Origin: Polaromonas sp.
GTDB taxonomy: Bacteria; Pseudomonadota; Gammaproteobacteria; Burkholderiales; Burkholderiaceae_C
Assembly (NCBI RefSeq): GCF_029945685.1
Contig: NZ_JAQSDA010000013.1
Coordinates: forward strand, 80,793-144,792
Direction of reading: 5' to 3'
Length of the DNA stretch: 64,000 bases
In this document: in pieces, positions 1 through 10,756 of the stretch
Layout of the letters: the number at the start of each line of letters is the position of its first letter
How positions within the stretch are numbered: the first letter of the stretch is position 1
Made by a program: the position numbers and the translations under genes
The notes under the pieces: generated by a model
What the model was told of the DNA's origin: nothing
Database searches by the model: none
What the model saw: the letters and a program-made list of their open reading frames with translations, nothing else

Positions 1-3000
1 CGTTGAGTGAGCCGCGCAACTGGTTCAGTTCGGCTTCCAGGCGCGACCGCGTGATCATCACCTCACCGGCCTGGTTGACCATGCGGTCCAGCAGCTGCGA
101 ACGCACGCGTATCGACCCCGACGACGCCGGTCGCAAGGGTTGCAGTGCGGTGGACTGGGCCACGGACATCATGACTTTGCGTGAGCCCGACGCGGCGGTA
201 ACTGCCGGCACGGCCTGCGAATCGGCATCCGTCTCCACAGCATCCGGTGCCGGGGCACCAGTTACCTCAACGGCGGCCGGGGAAAGCGGCGGCAAGGGTT
301 CCAGCGCCTGGGCCGCGTCGCCGGGGTGACGCAGGGCTTCAAAGTTGGCCTGCATCGCGTCAAAAGTTGTCAGCAGCGAATCAAAATCCTGCGAGGCAGC
401 AGCATCGGAGCCCATGTGCTCGATATCCGACTCGATCCGGTGCGCCATCTCGCCGAGTCGCATGGCGCCCGCCAGACGCGCACTGCCCTTGAGCGTGTGC
501 AAGGCCCGCAACACTTCGTTGCGCGCGCCATGGTTGTCTGGACGAGCCGACCATTGCCGCAGGGCGCCGCCCAGCTGGGGCATCAATTCAGCGCCCTCTT
601 CCTCAAAAATCGGAAACAGGTCCGGATCGATTACGTCGACCGCGTCAATCTCGTCATCCATGTCTTCACTGAATGCCGCGGACGCAAACGATGCAGCCGT
701 TGCCACAGGCGCAGCAGGTGCTACTGCAGTCGTTGGCATGGCGGGCGACGCCGGCACCGCGACAGGCGCAGTGGCAACAGGTGCAACGGGCAAAACCTTG
801 ACGGTCACCGAGAGTGGCCGTTCCCGCGCCGGGAGTACCGTGCCCTTCATCGGAACGCCGGCAGGCGCTTCCGGGGCTGCCGGAGGGGTCGCGGCAGAAA
901 CTGGTTCCTGCAATGCAACGGGGGTCTCAGCAGCCTCCGGGATGGAGATATCCATGGAAGTTTGAGCGGCGTCGTCGCTAAAGTCGATTTCCCGCAAAGC
1001 CTGAAGAATTCCGGGATCGGGCTGCTTGAGAAAGCCAGCTGCAAACTGATGCAGCAGGCGCCGGATATCTTCGGCAGCGTCGATCAACAACTTGTTGTGC
1101 CTGCCGCTGCTTTGCCCATGCTGGATTTGCGTCTGCTGCAAGGCGTTTTCGAGCGCGCGCGCCATTTCAGACAGGGCTTCGAATCCAACCGTCGCCGAAC
1201 TGCCCGCCAGCGAATGGGTGAGCGCGAGCGCGGAGTCGCCGATGGGGCGGTCGCGTTCCATCGTCCATTCCGTGACTTCGGTGACCAGCCGGCGCGACCA
1301 CTCGTCAGCTTCATTGAGATAGACGTTGTAAAGCGGAATGCCAATACGCAACGAACCGATCACCTTGACCTGCTCGTCAGCAGCCGTTTCGCCGGATACC
1401 GGTTCATCGGAAGGATTCTCGAAAGATGCAGTCGACACATCTTTCGTCGCAAGGGCTGGAGACTGGATCTCACTGTCCCCCGGGAAGGCAAAGTCAAAAT
1501 CTTGCCCGTCCCGCGTCGCCTCCAATGGGGGCAAGGCCGCCGGAGCTTGGGCAGACTTTTCCTCAACGGCAGGCTGACCCAGAAAATGCACGTCAAAATC
1601 GCTGGCCGACAATTCCAGCGGCTCGGCCTGTTCAGCCGGCGACGGATCTGCAAAATCCAAATCGAACACGATCTCCGAAGGCGTATTCGGCGCTGCGGGC
1701 GGCTCGGCGCCGACCGGTCCCGACAAGGCCGCGAGGCTGTCAAAGTCAATGCCTTGAATATCTGCCAGCGCTGACACCCCGGGTGCGGCAGGCGTCTCGA
1801 CAGCAGGCGTCCCAGGCTCCGCATCCATCACCAGGTCGAAATCCAGATCCGTGCCCTCGACCACTGGCAACGGGGCTGCGTCCTGCCCTTGCTCAACAGG
1901 GGAGACGACACTCTCCGCAGCCGGCGCCTGCGGCGCGGCTGGCTGCTGGATCGGAATGAAACGCCCCTCCTCCCGCATCGCATCTGCACTGGCTCGAAAT
2001 GCGGAGGACGTCCAGGTCGTCTCACGGCCCGAGGCAATGTCCTCGATCCATGCCGCAAACCCGTCCATGGCCTGCACACACAGCGCGCGGAATTCTTCAT
2101 TGGAAGGCTTTTGCTCGGCCAGCCAGCCATTGAGCATTTGCTCCATGGCCCAGGCAGCTTCGCCAAACTCGTTGAGCCCGACCATACGGGAGCTGCCTTT
2201 GAGCGTGTGGAAAGCGCGCCGCAATATCGTCAGTTCGCCAATATCTCCCGGCTCAGTGGCGAGGGCGGCAAGCGCCGACTGCGCATGGCCAGCGACTTCG
2301 CGCGCCTCCTCCAGAAAGATATCGCGCAGGTCGTCTTCCTCGAAATCGTCAGCGCCGGTGGCCGAGCCCCGAGGCGCCGCCTCAGGGGCAGCAGCCGGGG
2401 CGGTAGCCGCCACCAGACTGGTGAGAGAACCCGCCCCGGACTGTGGGCCCTGCGCGGCAACGGCCAGAGCGGCATCACGGGCCGTCTGGGCAAGGGCCGG
2501 CTGGTCGGCCAGCGCCGCATGGGTTGCCAGAACATCGAGTTTGACGCTCAGACTTTCGGCAGAATCGCCAGCCTGGGCATCCTGAACGACGGACAGCACT
2601 TCCTGGGACAACTCGCTGTTGACCGTTACCGCCGCGGCTGCGTCCTGCGCGGTATGAATACGACCCATCAGGGGTTTGAGCTCACCCTTGACGTCGTCGT
2701 ACACAAAAAGCTTTTTCGCGAGCGCCGGCTGGTAATTGAGCATGTCAATCAGGAAGCTCAATGCCCCCAGATTGTTGCCCAATTGCTCGAAGGCTCCGGA
2801 AGATCGCGCCAGCTGATCGTCCGCCGGTGTCACCAGCATCTGCTCCACGCTCTCGCGCATGCGCAGTACCGCCTGGGAGGCCTGATCCAACCCCAGCACG
2901 GACAACACACCACGCATTTGCGAGAGCTGGCCGGGAACCGCTGCCAGCGGCGCTTTTTCCTGCGGGTTGCGGAAAAACACATCCAACGATTTTTCGAGTT

Positions 3001-4426
3001 CGCTCAGGGAAATGCGCAGTTCGCCGACCACACTGCCCATCGTTTGTTTGTCGCTGACGCGGCGATACAACTCTTCCATCCACGACTCAAGCGGCTGCGC
3101 CTGGCCACCGCTTCGCGCGCTGTCGAGCCGCTGGGCCAGTCGGGCGGTCCGGATCGCCAGTTGCGGGTCGGCGGGATCGAGATCATCAAAAGCAGCTTCC
3201 AGGTAGAGCACGGCCGTGGCCACCTCAAGAGCCAGCTCGATGGGAGGCGCCAACCCGGAACGAACCGTCACTTCAATCACCTGTGTCAGCGCAGTGGCCA
3301 AGGGCTCACTGGGCGGATGCAGCTTGACCAGCGAATCGGTCACCAGACTGAACTGGTCAGCCACTGTCTTGAACTTGCTCACATCCCCCGCCGTCAGAGA
3401 CGACCAGGTCTCCTTGGCCGAAACAATCCGTTTGCGGGCCTGGGCCAGCAGCGCCGGGTCGAAGCGGCCAAACTGCACCGCTTCGTAGTCAACCGGCTTG
3501 AACCGGGTCAGTCCATAGCTGGAGCGAATGGCTGACAGGACAGGAGTATCGGCGGCACGGGCTGCCACGGCTTGCGAGCAAAAAAACAGCAGGTCCTGGG
3601 CAAGCCTGTCCGACGCATCGGTGCCGCCCTTGGCAAAGGACGCATATTGCAGAAGCACGCGCGAAGCAGCGCGTTTGACGTAGAGATCCACCTTGAGCAG
3701 ACCATGAGCCAGCGCTTCGAAATAGCCCGCTGCGATTTTCCAGAATGCCCTGGGTTCGCCCGCGGGCTCGGCCTGGGCAAATCCCAGGCACATATCCCTG
3801 AAGTTCTGGGCTGCCTGCGGGTCGCCCGTACGCATGATTTTCAGGACCAGCTGGTCCAGCGACTGCCTCGACGCATCATCGTAAGCGCCCGCGTTAACCG
3901 TGACCGCCAGCGCCGGGTCCATCCAGCGCCATTCGTACATCCAGAGGTCTGCCGGATGGATGCGATCCGCACCGACCAGCCCCTGCACGTCACGGTACTG
4001 GGGAAACAGCGAAACGGCTGAAACCGGCTTGTCAGCCAGCACCCCTTCGAGGTATTCGGTCAAGGCAAAACTGGCTTGCTCAACCTTCGCCGCAGCCTCC
4101 TGATTGCATTGCTCTGGCCGCTGCACAAACCGCTGCACAGCTGATTCCATCGCGCGCAGTACCAGCGCGGGCGCACCCAGACCGACCATCTCCAGCGCGC
4201 CGACAGCCTGGTGCAACTGCTGGCGCGCGATGCGCAACTGGCTCGCATCAAGGGCCGCTAGATCGGAGCCACGTGCCAATTCGGCGTCTCGCACAAACCG
4301 CTTCAGGGCCTTTGCAGCACCATCCAGGGATTTTCGAAGTTCGTCCAGCACCCACGCCAAGGGACCCAGATCATTCACGGCCAAGTCGAGGTCGGCAGGA
4401 GATGAATTCGGAGCGTTCAATTGCAT
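1..4426 (-). CDS. chpA: ChpA/PilL-type Hpt hybrid chemotaxis kinase (5' part only)
   Basis: First 1475 codons of a very large CheA-like kinase of the type IV pilus (Chp/Pil) chemosensory system; the gene continues past the left edge, so the kinase, CheW-like and receiver domains expected at the C terminus are not visible. Three phosphotransfer (Hpt) motifs can be read: HTLKGSSRMVG with His740, HSLAGSSATVG with His1071 and HTLKGSARLAG with His1310. A degenerate N-terminal Hpt-like motif, LHQAVGALEMVG, has His72. Pro/Ala-rich linkers separate the modules. The start is the ATG at 4426, 56 bp after pilJ; pilG, pilH, pilI and pilJ precede it in the same direction. By family knowledge it phosphorylates PilG and PilH to control pilus extension and retraction. 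Family assignment is firm; whether to use chpA or pilL is a naming choice. Confidence 0.88.
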   Translation of the reverse strand, partial: MQLNAPNSSPADLDLAVNDLGPLAWVLDELRKSLDGAAKALKRFVRDAELARGSDLAALDASQLRIARQQLHQAVGALEMVGLGAPALVLRAMESAVQRFVQRPEQCNQEAAAKVEQASFALTEYLEGVLADKPVSAVSLFPQYRDVQGLVGADRIHPADLWMYEWRWMDPALAVTVNAGAYDDASRQSLDQLVLKIMRTGDPQAAQNFRDMCLGFAQAEPAGEPRAFWKIAAGYFEALAHGLLKVDLYVKRAASRVLLQYASFAKGGTDASDRLAQDLLFFCSQAVAARAADTPVLSAIRSSYGLTRFKPVDYEAVQFGRFDPALLAQARKRIVSAKETWSSLTAGDVSKFKTVADQFSLVTDSLVKLHPPSEPLATALTQVIEVTVRSGLAPPIELALEVATAVLYLEAAFDDLDPADPQLAIRTARLAQRLDSARSGGQAQPLESWMEELYRRVSDKQTMGSVVGELRISLSELEKSLDVFFRNPQEKAPLAAVPGQLSQMRGVLSVLGLDQASQAVLRMRESVEQMLVTPADDQLARSSGAFEQLGNNLGALSFLIDMLNYQPALAKKLFVYDDVKGELKPLMGRIHTAQDAAAAVTVNSELSQEVLSVVQDAQAGDSAESLSVKLDVLATHAALADQPALAQTARDAALAVAAQGPQSGAGSLTSLVAATAPAAAPEAAPRGSATGADDFEEDDLRDIFLEEAREVAGHAQSALAALATEPGDIGELTILRRAFHTLKGSSRMVGLNEFGEAAWAMEQMLNGWLAEQKPSNEEFRALCVQAMDGFAAWIEDIASGRETTWTSSAFRASADAMREEGRFIPIQQPAAPQAPAAESVVSPVEQGQDAAPLPVVEGTDLDFDLVMDAEPGTPAVETPAAPGVSALADIQGIDFDSLAALSGPVGAEPPAAPNTPSEIVFDLDFADPSPAEQAEPLELSASDFDVHFLGQPAVEEKSAQAPAALPPLEATRDGQDFDFAFPGDSEIQSPALATKDVSTASFENPSDEPVSGETAADEQVKVIGSLRIGIPLYNVYLNEADEWSRRLVTEVTEWTMERDRPIGDSALALTHSLAGSSATVGFEALSEMARALENALQQTQIQHGQSSGRHNKLLIDAAEDIRRLLHQFAAGFLKQPDPGILQALREIDFSDDAAQTSMDISIPEAAETPVALQEPVSAATPPAAPEAPAGVPMKGTVLPARERPLSVTVKVLPVAPVATAPVAVPASPAMPTTAVAPAAPVATAASFASAAFSEDMDDEIDAVDVIDPDLFPIFEEEGAELMPQLGGALRQWSARPDNHGARNEVLRALHTLKGSARLAGAMRLGEMAHRIESDIEHMGSDAAASQDFDSLLTTFDAMQANFEALRHPGDAAQALEPLPPLSPAAVEVTGAPAPDAVETDADSQAVPAVTAASGSRKVMMSVAQSTALQPLRPASSGSIRVRSQLLDRMVNQAGEVMITRSRLEAELNQLRGSLN

Positions 4427-4482
4427 AGATAGCAGGCCGGTTCAGAAATCGTAGGTCACGGACAGGAAAAATCAGCGATACG

Positions 4483-6756
4483 TCAGGCGATCTTGAATCG
4501 CGAGACGGACTGCCTGAGTTCTTCGGCCATGCGGGACAAATCACGCACCTGCTGCGCGGTGGATCGCGTACCTTCTCCGGTTTGCTCGGTCACCGCAAAA
4601 ATGTGCTGGATGTTGCCGGCCACCACGTTGGCAGATTCGGCCTCCCGGGATGCAGAGTCGGAAATCTGCTCAATCAGGTCAGCAAGCCGGCGTGACACCA
4701 GGTCAATCTCCGACAGTGCGGTACCGGCGCTGTCCGACAGCTTGGCTCCTTCGACCACACCCTGCGTGGAGCGCTCCATGGCGGCCACCGCATCCTGCGT
4801 GTCGGTCTGAATGGCTTTCACCAGCGCAGAAATCTGGCGGGTCGCATCGGCAGAACGCTCAGCCAGCCGCTGCACCTCTTCGGCAACCACCGAGAATCCG
4901 CGACCGGCTTCACCCGCGGAGGCGGCCTGAATGGCCGCATTGAGCGCCAGCACGTTGGTCTGTTCGGTAATGTCCGAAATCAGTTCGGTGATCTCGCCAA
5001 TCTCCTGAGACGACTCACCGAGCCGCTTGATTCGCTTGGAGGTTTCCTGGATCTGGTCGCGGATGGAGTTCATGCCGCCGATGGCGTTTTGCACCGCCTG
5101 CAAACCTGATTCGGCGGCGGTCAGCGATTGGCGCGCCACCTGGGAAGATTCCTGCGCCTGGGTGGACACCTGGTTGATTCGGGTAGCCATGTCAAGCACC
5201 GACTGGCCGGTTTCGCGAATTTCCCGCAGCTGTTCCGTGGAGGCTGCCAGCAGCTCGGTCGAGGTGCTTTCCACCTGGGCCGTGGTTTGCGCCACTCGTG
5301 TCGCCGTGTTCTGCACGTTGCCTACCAGCTGGCGCAGCTCTTCCACCGTGTAATTGACCGAGTCGGCAATGGCACCGGTAATGTCTTCCGTCACGGTCGC
5401 TTCCTGGGTCAGGTCACCTTCAGCCACCGTCTGCAACTCGTTCATCAATCGCAAAATGGCGGCCTGGTTGGCGTCATTGACGCGCTTGGCGTCCTGCTCC
5501 ATGCCTTTGGCTTCCAGCCGCTGATTTTCAGCGACACCCTGGCGCTGCCGGCTGTCCAGCACCTGCAAACGGGCCAAGCCAGCCGCGCAGAGCAATGCAA
5601 AGGCAGCAGCAGCGGCCAGCGTCGCCAACGCCCCGACACCGAGGCCGGTCTGCGACGACAACTTGCCCTGAATGTCCTCCAGGCCCCGGCGCAAAGGCTC
5701 ACTGTCGGCAATGATCGAAGCCTGCGCCTCACGAGCCGAGACCAGACCCTGCAAGTTGCCGAGAATCGCGCCGGCCTGCACCCGGGTCTGCTCATACAGC
5801 GCCATCAGCGCCTCGAGCCGTTCGCGCGTCTGCGGGTCCTTGGAGCCCGCCAGACGAAGTTCAGGACTGCCCTCCTGCAAGCCCTGTGCAATTTCCTTGA
5901 ACGAGTTCAGGTCCTTACCCAACAGGAACACGGCTTCGGGGCTCACGCCCTCCATCGTCAGAAATTCGTTGGCGGATTTACCGATACGCTGGGTCAACAT
6001 CACCAGCTGGCCGGCCGCTGAAATTTCTGCGGGCGCCGCGTTCTGCTGGAGCTTGAGCGAAGACACCGTCTCGGCAATTTCAAGCAGATCCGACGACTGC
6101 CGGTTGATGGTGCGCAGTGCGTTTCCCACCTGCGTCAAAATAGCCTGCTGACCCATCACGGTTGATGCATTCTTCTCGGCGCGCTCCATCAGCGGCGTCA
6201 CCGTCTCGACATCCGGCTGCAGGGGAGCGGCGACCGGCTCAAGACGCAGGGACTCATCGCCAGACTTCAAGCCACGCACGGTTTTGGCCAGCACGTCGGA
6301 GCTTTCTCGCACGTCGGGGAATGCCTGGGCACTGCCCACCAGCGCCTGGGACACAGACTTCGCGAGCCGCTGCGACTGCATCAGCGATTGCCCGGTGGCG
6401 GCCACCTGCTGCGCGACCCTGTCCGCCTGGTTCAGTGCGACAAAAGTCACGGAGCCGAGCACCACGACCGCAAAAGCGAGCAGGATCACCAGGATCCGCT
6501 GGTGCTCGCCCATGGACCTGCGGCCCAGTACCGGCAGGGCCAGCTTTTCAACATTCTCCGGGACGTCCTCGGCGGACAGGCTTTCAGGACCGTCACTGCC
6601 GCCCAAGCGCGCCGTGGCGGCTGAACCACTCGAAGCATCCATCGCCCCTGTTGCCAGGGGATCCACCGACATGTCCAGCGAGACGCCATCCATGCTGTCC
6701 TCAGGTGGCGCAGACTTTGTTTTGAACAGCTTCTGAATATTTTCGACAACAGACAT
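4483..6756 (-). CDS. pilJ: PilJ, type IV pilus methyl-accepting chemoreceptor
   Basis: Membrane chemoreceptor feeding the Chp/Pil kinase. The 757-residue protein has a cytoplasmic N-terminal stretch, a first membrane segment around residues 87-107, a long helical periplasmic part with two PilJ-type repeats, a second Ala/Leu-rich membrane segment near residue 380, and a C-terminal signalling coiled coil. The conserved MCP hairpin tip reads [21 protein letters not shown], with [16 protein letters not shown] just after it. The long N-terminal extension before the first membrane segment is acidic and low in complexity. It lies 30 bp after pilI and 56 bp before chpA, so it should be co-transcribed. 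The ligand is unknown; in Pseudomonas the homologue senses pilin and surface contact. Confidence 0.93.
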   Translation of the reverse strand: MSVVENIQKLFKTKSAPPEDSMDGVSLDMSVDPLATGAMDASSGSAATARLGGSDGPESLSAEDVPENVEKLALPVLGRRSMGEHQRILVILLAFAVVVLGSVTFVALNQADRVAQQVAATGQSLMQSQRLAKSVSQALVGSAQAFPDVRESSDVLAKTVRGLKSGDESLRLEPVAAPLQPDVETVTPLMERAEKNASTVMGQQAILTQVGNALRTINRQSSDLLEIAETVSSLKLQQNAAPAEISAAGQLVMLTQRIGKSANEFLTMEGVSPEAVFLLGKDLNSFKEIAQGLQEGSPELRLAGSKDPQTRERLEALMALYEQTRVQAGAILGNLQGLVSAREAQASIIADSEPLRRGLEDIQGKLSSQTGLGVGALATLAAAAAFALLCAAGLARLQVLDSRQRQGVAENQRLEAKGMEQDAKRVNDANQAAILRLMNELQTVAEGDLTQEATVTEDITGAIADSVNYTVEELRQLVGNVQNTATRVAQTTAQVESTSTELLAASTEQLREIRETGQSVLDMATRINQVSTQAQESSQVARQSLTAAESGLQAVQNAIGGMNSIRDQIQETSKRIKRLGESSQEIGEITELISDITEQTNVLALNAAIQAASAGEAGRGFSVVAEEVQRLAERSADATRQISALVKAIQTDTQDAVAAMERSTQGVVEGAKLSDSAGTALSEIDLVSRRLADLIEQISDSASREAESANVVAGNIQHIFAVTEQTGEGTRSTAQQVRDLSRMAEELRQSVSRFKIA

Positions 6757-6786
6757 GGTGAGCCTTCCGGGAAAAACGTGATAGCG

Positions 6787-7317
6787 CTAGGCGCTGATGG
6801 TCAAGAAATGGGCTTGCTGCGCCAGCAACTGCAGGTTGATTTCCTGCCAATGCGTACCGTTCGAATCCACATAGCTGTGGCCGAAAAACTCCGGCGCGTC
6901 GGGCGATCTTTCTGCAAAGTCCGTGAACGCTTCCGAGTTGCGCAGGCCGGCCAGCTTGTCGATCTGCAAGGCGCAATTGATCTCCAGCGCACTGTTGAGG
7001 GCCACCAGCCGTGACTCGGTACGTGCCAGCTCACTGCGTGCCGGCGGCATTTTCCCAGTCACAAAACTCGCCAGATCAACCACGCCATACAGGCCGCCAC
7101 GCAGATTGGCCACACCGGCAAACCAGGCTTGCGTGTAGGGCACATTCTGCGCACTGACCCAGGGAAAGATTTCTCCGGACTGATTCAGGGGGAAGAGGTA
7201 TTTTTCACCCCCCGCCTCGACGGCCAGCCAGGACGCCGAAACACCCTGGGTCTTGGCCGCCTTCAGCCTGTCGGCGAGACGGCTTTGCAGTTCTCTAAGC
7301 GCTTGTCGGTTGGCCAT
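6787..7317 (-). CDS. pilI: PilI, CheW-like adaptor
   Basis: CheW-domain scaffold protein of 176 residues expected to couple PilJ to the ChpA kinase in the cytoplasm. The fold is supported by EIFPWVSAQNVPYTQAWFAGVANLRGGLYGVVDL, which corresponds to the beta-strand pattern of CheW ('VP...W..G..N.RG....V.DL'). It stands 23 bp after pilH and 30 bp before pilJ in the same orientation, the classical pilGHIJ-chpA order. The start is the ATG at 7317 (MANRQALREL). Nothing is unusual in length or composition. Confidence 0.9.
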   Translation of the reverse strand: MANRQALRELQSRLADRLKAAKTQGVSASWLAVEAGGEKYLFPLNQSGEIFPWVSAQNVPYTQAWFAGVANLRGGLYGVVDLASFVTGKMPPARSELARTESRLVALNSALEINCALQIDKLAGLRNSEAFTDFAERSPDAPEFFGHSYVDSNGTHWQEINLQLLAQQAHFLTISA

Positions 7318-7340
7318 GCTTTAGAGGGTTCGGTGCGGGA

Positions 7341-7706
7341 TCAGCCCAGCGCCTTGATTTTGGCCATCAGTTCGTCAGCATCCACCGGCTTGGTTATGTA
7401 GTCCTTGGCGCCCTGGCGCATGCCCCAGACGCGGTCGGTTTCCTGATTTTTGCTGGTACACATGATGATGGGCACGTCTGCGTACAGGGGGTCCCGGGTA
7501 ATGGCGCGCGTGAGTTGAAAACCATTTTGCCCGGGCATCACCACGTCCATCAGGATCAGGTCAGGCTTTTCCTCGGCCAGCCGACGAAAGGCGTCTTCCG
7601 CGTTCTCAGCGGTTTTCACGGCGAAACCTTTTTTGACCAGCAGGTCGGTCATGAACATCAACTCCGTTTTAGAGTCGTCCACAATCAGTATTTTTTTAAT
7701 CGTCAT
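7341..7706 (-). CDS. pilH: PilH, twitching-motility response regulator
   Basis: Stand-alone CheY-like receiver of 121 residues. The acidic pair DD at 10-11, phospho-acceptor Asp54 (LILMDVVMPG) and the Lys in DYITKPVDADEL are all present, so it should accept phosphate from the Chp kinase. In Pseudomonas PilH acts mainly on retraction or as a phosphate sink. The start ATG at 7706 overlaps the pilG stop by one base (TAATG), which indicates translational coupling. An upstream in-frame extension is open but falls inside pilG, so the short start is preferred. Confidence 0.92.
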   Translation of the reverse strand: MTIKKILIVDDSKTELMFMTDLLVKKGFAVKTAENAEDAFRRLAEEKPDLILMDVVMPGQNGFQLTRAITRDPLYADVPIIMCTSKNQETDRVWGMRQGAKDYITKPVDADELMAKIKALG

Positions 7707-8104
7707 TACGCTACTCCTTGTTTTGCGCTGCCCAGTTCCTGAACGGTGTGCAGCAACTGGTCTTTGGTAAATGGTTTGGTCAGGTAGTCTTGCGAGCCGA
7801 CCATCCTGCCTCTTGCCTTGTCGAAAACCCCGTCCTTGGAAGACAGCATCACAATCGGCACATTGGAAAATTTCGGGTTGCGCTTGATGATGGCGCAGGT
7901 CTGATAGCCGTCGAGACGAGGCATCAGGATGTCGCAAAAGATCAAGTCAGGCAGGTAGTCGTTGACTTTGGAGAGTGCGTCAAAGCCGTCCTCCGCCAGC
8001 AGCACCTCATGGCCGCCCTGCTTCAGGAAAATCTCCGCGCTACGCCGGATCGTGTTGCTGTCGTCGATGACCAGGACCTTGAGACCTGAACTGGTATTAC
8101 TCAC
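7706..8104 (-). CDS. pilG: PilG, twitching-motility response regulator
   Basis: CheY-like single-domain response regulator of 132 residues, the output of the type IV pilus chemosensory pathway that promotes pilus extension. Asp14-Asp15, phospho-acceptor Asp58 (LIFCDILMPRLDG) and the Lys of QDYLTKPFTKDQL are conserved. FCDILMPRLDGYQTCAIIK is characteristic of PilG rather than PilH. It is the first pil gene of the operon, 78 bp after the rubredoxin gene, and overlaps pilH by one base. Confidence 0.93.
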   Translation of the reverse strand: MSNTSSGLKVLVIDDSNTIRRSAEIFLKQGGHEVLLAEDGFDALSKVNDYLPDLIFCDILMPRLDGYQTCAIIKRNPKFSNVPIVMLSSKDGVFDKARGRMVGSQDYLTKPFTKDQLLHTVQELGSAKQGVA

Positions 8105-8182
8105 TGACTGTGCTCCTTGTACCGCGTCGCCGGCCCGGCACCGCCCCCCCGCGCGTTTTGTTTAGACACCTGGCGCGACCAT

Positions 8183-8344
8183 TCAGATTTGAACCATTTC
8201 GAAGTCTTCCTTGCGCGCGCCGCATTCGGGACAGGTCCAGTTCATCGGTACCTGGGCCCAGGGCGTGCCTGCCGCTATGCCGTGTTCGGGCGCACCGGTT
8301 GATTCGTCATAAATCCACCCACAAATTAAACACATCCAGGTCAT
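8183..8344 (-). CDS. rubA: Rubredoxin
   Basis: Small iron-only electron carrier of 53 residues. The four iron ligands form two CxxCG knuckles: Cys5 and Cys8 (MCLICGWIYDE) and Cys38 and Cys41 (WTCPECGARKEDFEMV). The central GTPWAQVPMNWTCPEC stretch is diagnostic. The start is the ATG at 8344 and the stop lies at 8183-8185, 78 bp before pilG. By sequence it is a soluble one-electron donor or acceptor. A rubredoxin before pilG is seen in other Burkholderiales and gammaproteobacteria, but its link to pilus function is not explained by sequence. Confidence 0.93.
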   Translation of the reverse strand: MTWMCLICGWIYDESTGAPEHGIAAGTPWAQVPMNWTCPECGARKEDFEMVQI

Positions 8345-8439
8345 TGATTGAGTCACAGCTTAAGTTGCCTTCGAATAGAATGCAACAATTGTATCGAGGC
8401 GGCGTTGCTTATTCGCTTACGAGGCAAAATTCCAGCCCT

Positions 8440-9396
8440 ATGGCAAACCCCACCCCCACTCCTCTGGACGACCCGCAAATGGAAACAGAGGACAGCGAAA
8501 CCTCTCCTGCTTGCGTGATGAGTTTCAACGCCAACGACCCCAGCGGCGCTGGCGGCCTGACGGCGGACATCAGCGCCATCACTTCCGCCGGGGCGCATGC
8601 GCTGGCGGTTGTCACCGGCGCCTATGTGCGTGATACGGCCGAGATTTTCGATCATGTTTCCTTTGATGAGGAGGCAGTGACCGAGCAGGCCCGCACGGCA
8701 CTGGAAGACATGCCCGTTGCCGCCATCAAGGTCGGTTTTGTCGGAAGCCCGGAAACCATCAGCGCGATCGCGGAAATTGCATCGGACTATGCCGATGTGC
8801 CGCTGATTGCCTACATGCCCAACCTGTCGTGGTGGGAAGAAGAGGCGATCGACAGCTATCTCGACGCGTTTCGCGAACTGATGCTGCCGCAAACCACCGT
8901 GCTCGTCGGCAACCACAGCAGCCTGTGGCGCTGGCTGCTGCCAGACTGGACCGGCGACAAGAGCCCGTCGGCACGTGATATCGCCAAGGCCGCCTCCGAG
9001 TTCGGCGTTCCCTACACGCTGGTGACCGGCGTGCCGCTGCCGGAACAGTTCATTGACAATGTGCTGGCCACACCGCAGGCCGTTCTCTACAGCGAGAAAT
9101 TCGAGCGTTTCGAGGCGGTGTTTGCCGGCGCCGGCGACACGCTGACAGCCGCACTGACGGCACTGCTCGCCAACGGCCACAACCTGCAGGCCGCGACGGC
9201 CGAAGCCCTGACTTACCTCGATCACAGCCTGGACGCCGGTTTTCACCCCGGCATGGGCCATATCGTGCCTGACCGGCTGTTCTGGGCCCAGACCGAAGAA
9301 GACGTCATGGACGCTGGCGACGATGACAGCGGTCCGGACACCCCCCTGCTCCCCCTGCCTCCCTTTGACCTCCCCACCAATGGCACCAAACACTAG
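8440..9396 (+). CDS. thiD: Hydroxymethylpyrimidine/phosphomethylpyrimidine kinase
   Basis: Thiamine-pathway kinase of the ribokinase superfamily that phosphorylates HMP to HMP-PP. At 318 residues it is slightly longer than usual because of an acidic N-terminal tail. The substrate-side motif [16 protein letters not shown] (from about residue 29) and the catalytic anion-hole motif [12 protein letters not shown] (near residue 230, Asp as base) are both present. I chose the ATG at 8440; the frame is open further upstream, but that part overlaps the divergent rubredoxin gene. Its last 17 bases overlap hemL. I saw no TPP riboswitch in the 95 bp before it. Confidence 0.88.
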   Translation: MANPTPTPLDDPQMETEDSETSPACVMSFNANDPSGAGGLTADISAITSAGAHALAVVTGAYVRDTAEIFDHVSFDEEAVTEQARTALEDMPVAAIKVGFVGSPETISAIAEIASDYADVPLIAYMPNLSWWEEEAIDSYLDAFRELMLPQTTVLVGNHSSLWRWLLPDWTGDKSPSARDIAKAASEFGVPYTLVTGVPLPEQFIDNVLATPQAVLYSEKFERFEAVFAGAGDTLTAALTALLANGHNLQAATAEALTYLDHSLDAGFHPGMGHIVPDRLFWAQTEEDVMDAGDDDSGPDTPLLPLPPFDLPTNGTKH

Positions 9397-10696
9397 TCCC
9401 GACACCTCCCGCAATGCTGCGCTGTTCGAGCGCGCCAAAAAACTGATTCCCGGTGGTGTCAATTCCCCGGTACGCGCCTTCAAGGCCGTCGGCGGTATCC
9501 CGCGATTCGTGCAACGCGCCCAGGGCGCCCATTTCTGGGACGCCGACGGCCAGCGCTACATCGACTACATCGGCTCCTGGGGCCCGATGATCCTGGGCCA
9601 TGGGCACCCCGCCGTCGTCGAGGCTGTGCAAAAGGCCGTGCTCGAGGGCTTTTCCTATGGCGCACCGACCGAACGCGAGGTGGAGCTGGCCGAGGAGATC
9701 GTCAAACTCGTGCCGTCCATCGAGATGCTGCGACTGGTGAGCTCCGGAACGGAAGCCACGATGAGCGTGATCCGGCTGGCGCGTGGCGCCACCGGTCGCA
9801 GCAAGATCATCAAGTTCGAGGGCTGCTACCACGGTCACTCCGACGCGTTGCTGGTGAAAGCCGGCTCGGGTCTGGCCACTTTTGGCAGCCCGACCAGCGC
9901 AGGCGTACCGCCAGAGGTCGTGCAGCACACGCTGGTGCTCGAGTACAACCACATTGCCCAGCTCGAAGAAGCTTTTTCAATACACGGCAAGGAGATTGCC
10001 TGCCTGATGATCGAGCCGATCGCCGGCAACATGAACTTTGTGCGCGCCAGCGTTCCCTTCATGAAACGCTGCCGGGAACTCTGCACCCAATACGGCGCGC
10101 TGCTGGTGTTCGACGAAGTCATGACCGGCTTTCGCGTCGCTCTCGGCGGCGCCCAAAGCCTGTATGCCCAGAGCATTCCCGGCTTTCAACCTGACATGAC
10201 CGCATTGGGCAAGGTGATAGGCGGCGGCATGCCCATGGCAGCTTTTGGCGGTACCCGGGCGGTGATGGAGCTGCTGGCGCCCCTGGGTTCGGTCTACCAA
10301 GCGGGCACGCTGTCGGGCAACCCGGTGGCCACTGCCTGCGGACTGGCGACCCTGCGCGAACTGCAAAAGCCCGGTTTTTATGAAGCCCTCGGCGAGCGCA
10401 CCCGCAGTCTGGTCAGTGGCCTCACCCAGGCAGCCGCCCAATCCGGTGTGGCTTTTTGCGGCGACAGCGAAGGTGGCATGTTCGGCTTTTTCCTGCTGGA
10501 CAAACTGCCGCAGAACTACGCCACGGTGATGACGACCGACAGCCCCGCCTTCAACCGCTTTTTCCATGCAATGCTGGATCAGGGCGTGTATTACGCGCCG
10601 GCACTGTATGAAGCCGGCTTTGTCAGCTCGGCCCACACGGCGGCCGACATCGCCGAAACCGTCGACGCGGCCGCCAGGTTTTTCGCTGCACGCTGA
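9380..10696 (+). CDS. hemL: Glutamate-1-semialdehyde 2,1-aminomutase
   Basis: PLP enzyme converting glutamate-1-semialdehyde to 5-aminolevulinate, the C5 route to haem. The 438-residue protein has the class III aminotransferase layout: N-terminal [35 protein letters not shown], the FDEVMTGFR cofactor-ring motif, and the Schiff-base lysine Lys278 in [18 protein letters not shown]. The start is the ATG at 9380 (MAPNTSPDT), inside the last codons of thiD in another frame. The 17-base overlap suggests co-transcription with thiD. Confidence 0.95.
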   Translation: MAPNTSPDTSRNAALFERAKKLIPGGVNSPVRAFKAVGGIPRFVQRAQGAHFWDADGQRYIDYIGSWGPMILGHGHPAVVEAVQKAVLEGFSYGAPTEREVELAEEIVKLVPSIEMLRLVSSGTEATMSVIRLARGATGRSKIIKFEGCYHGHSDALLVKAGSGLATFGSPTSAGVPPEVVQHTLVLEYNHIAQLEEAFSIHGKEIACLMIEPIAGNMNFVRASVPFMKRCRELCTQYGALLVFDEVMTGFRVALGGAQSLYAQSIPGFQPDMTALGKVIGGGMPMAAFGGTRAVMELLAPLGSVYQAGTLSGNPVATACGLATLRELQKPGFYEALGERTRSLVSGLTQAAAQSGVAFCGDSEGGMFGFFLLDKLPQNYATVMTTDSPAFNRFFHAMLDQGVYYAPALYEAGFVSSAHTAADIAETVDAAARFFAAR

Positions 10697-10756
10697 GGGC
10701 CGCGCATACCGGCCAACACAAACGCTGTCGCCAGCTCAGCCCCGACGGGCGCCTGA

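Noticed and set aside
326..3535. Long plus-strand open frames (326-1774 and 1889-3535)
   Set aside because: They are antisense to the ChpA-type kinase, whose minus-strand frame is continuous for 4426 bp with recognisable Hpt motifs. The plus frames encode Arg/His-rich, domain-free sequence typical of GC-rich antisense frames.
8345..8439. TPP riboswitch before thiD
   Set aside because: The 95-bp region is too short and lacks the conserved THI-box segments.
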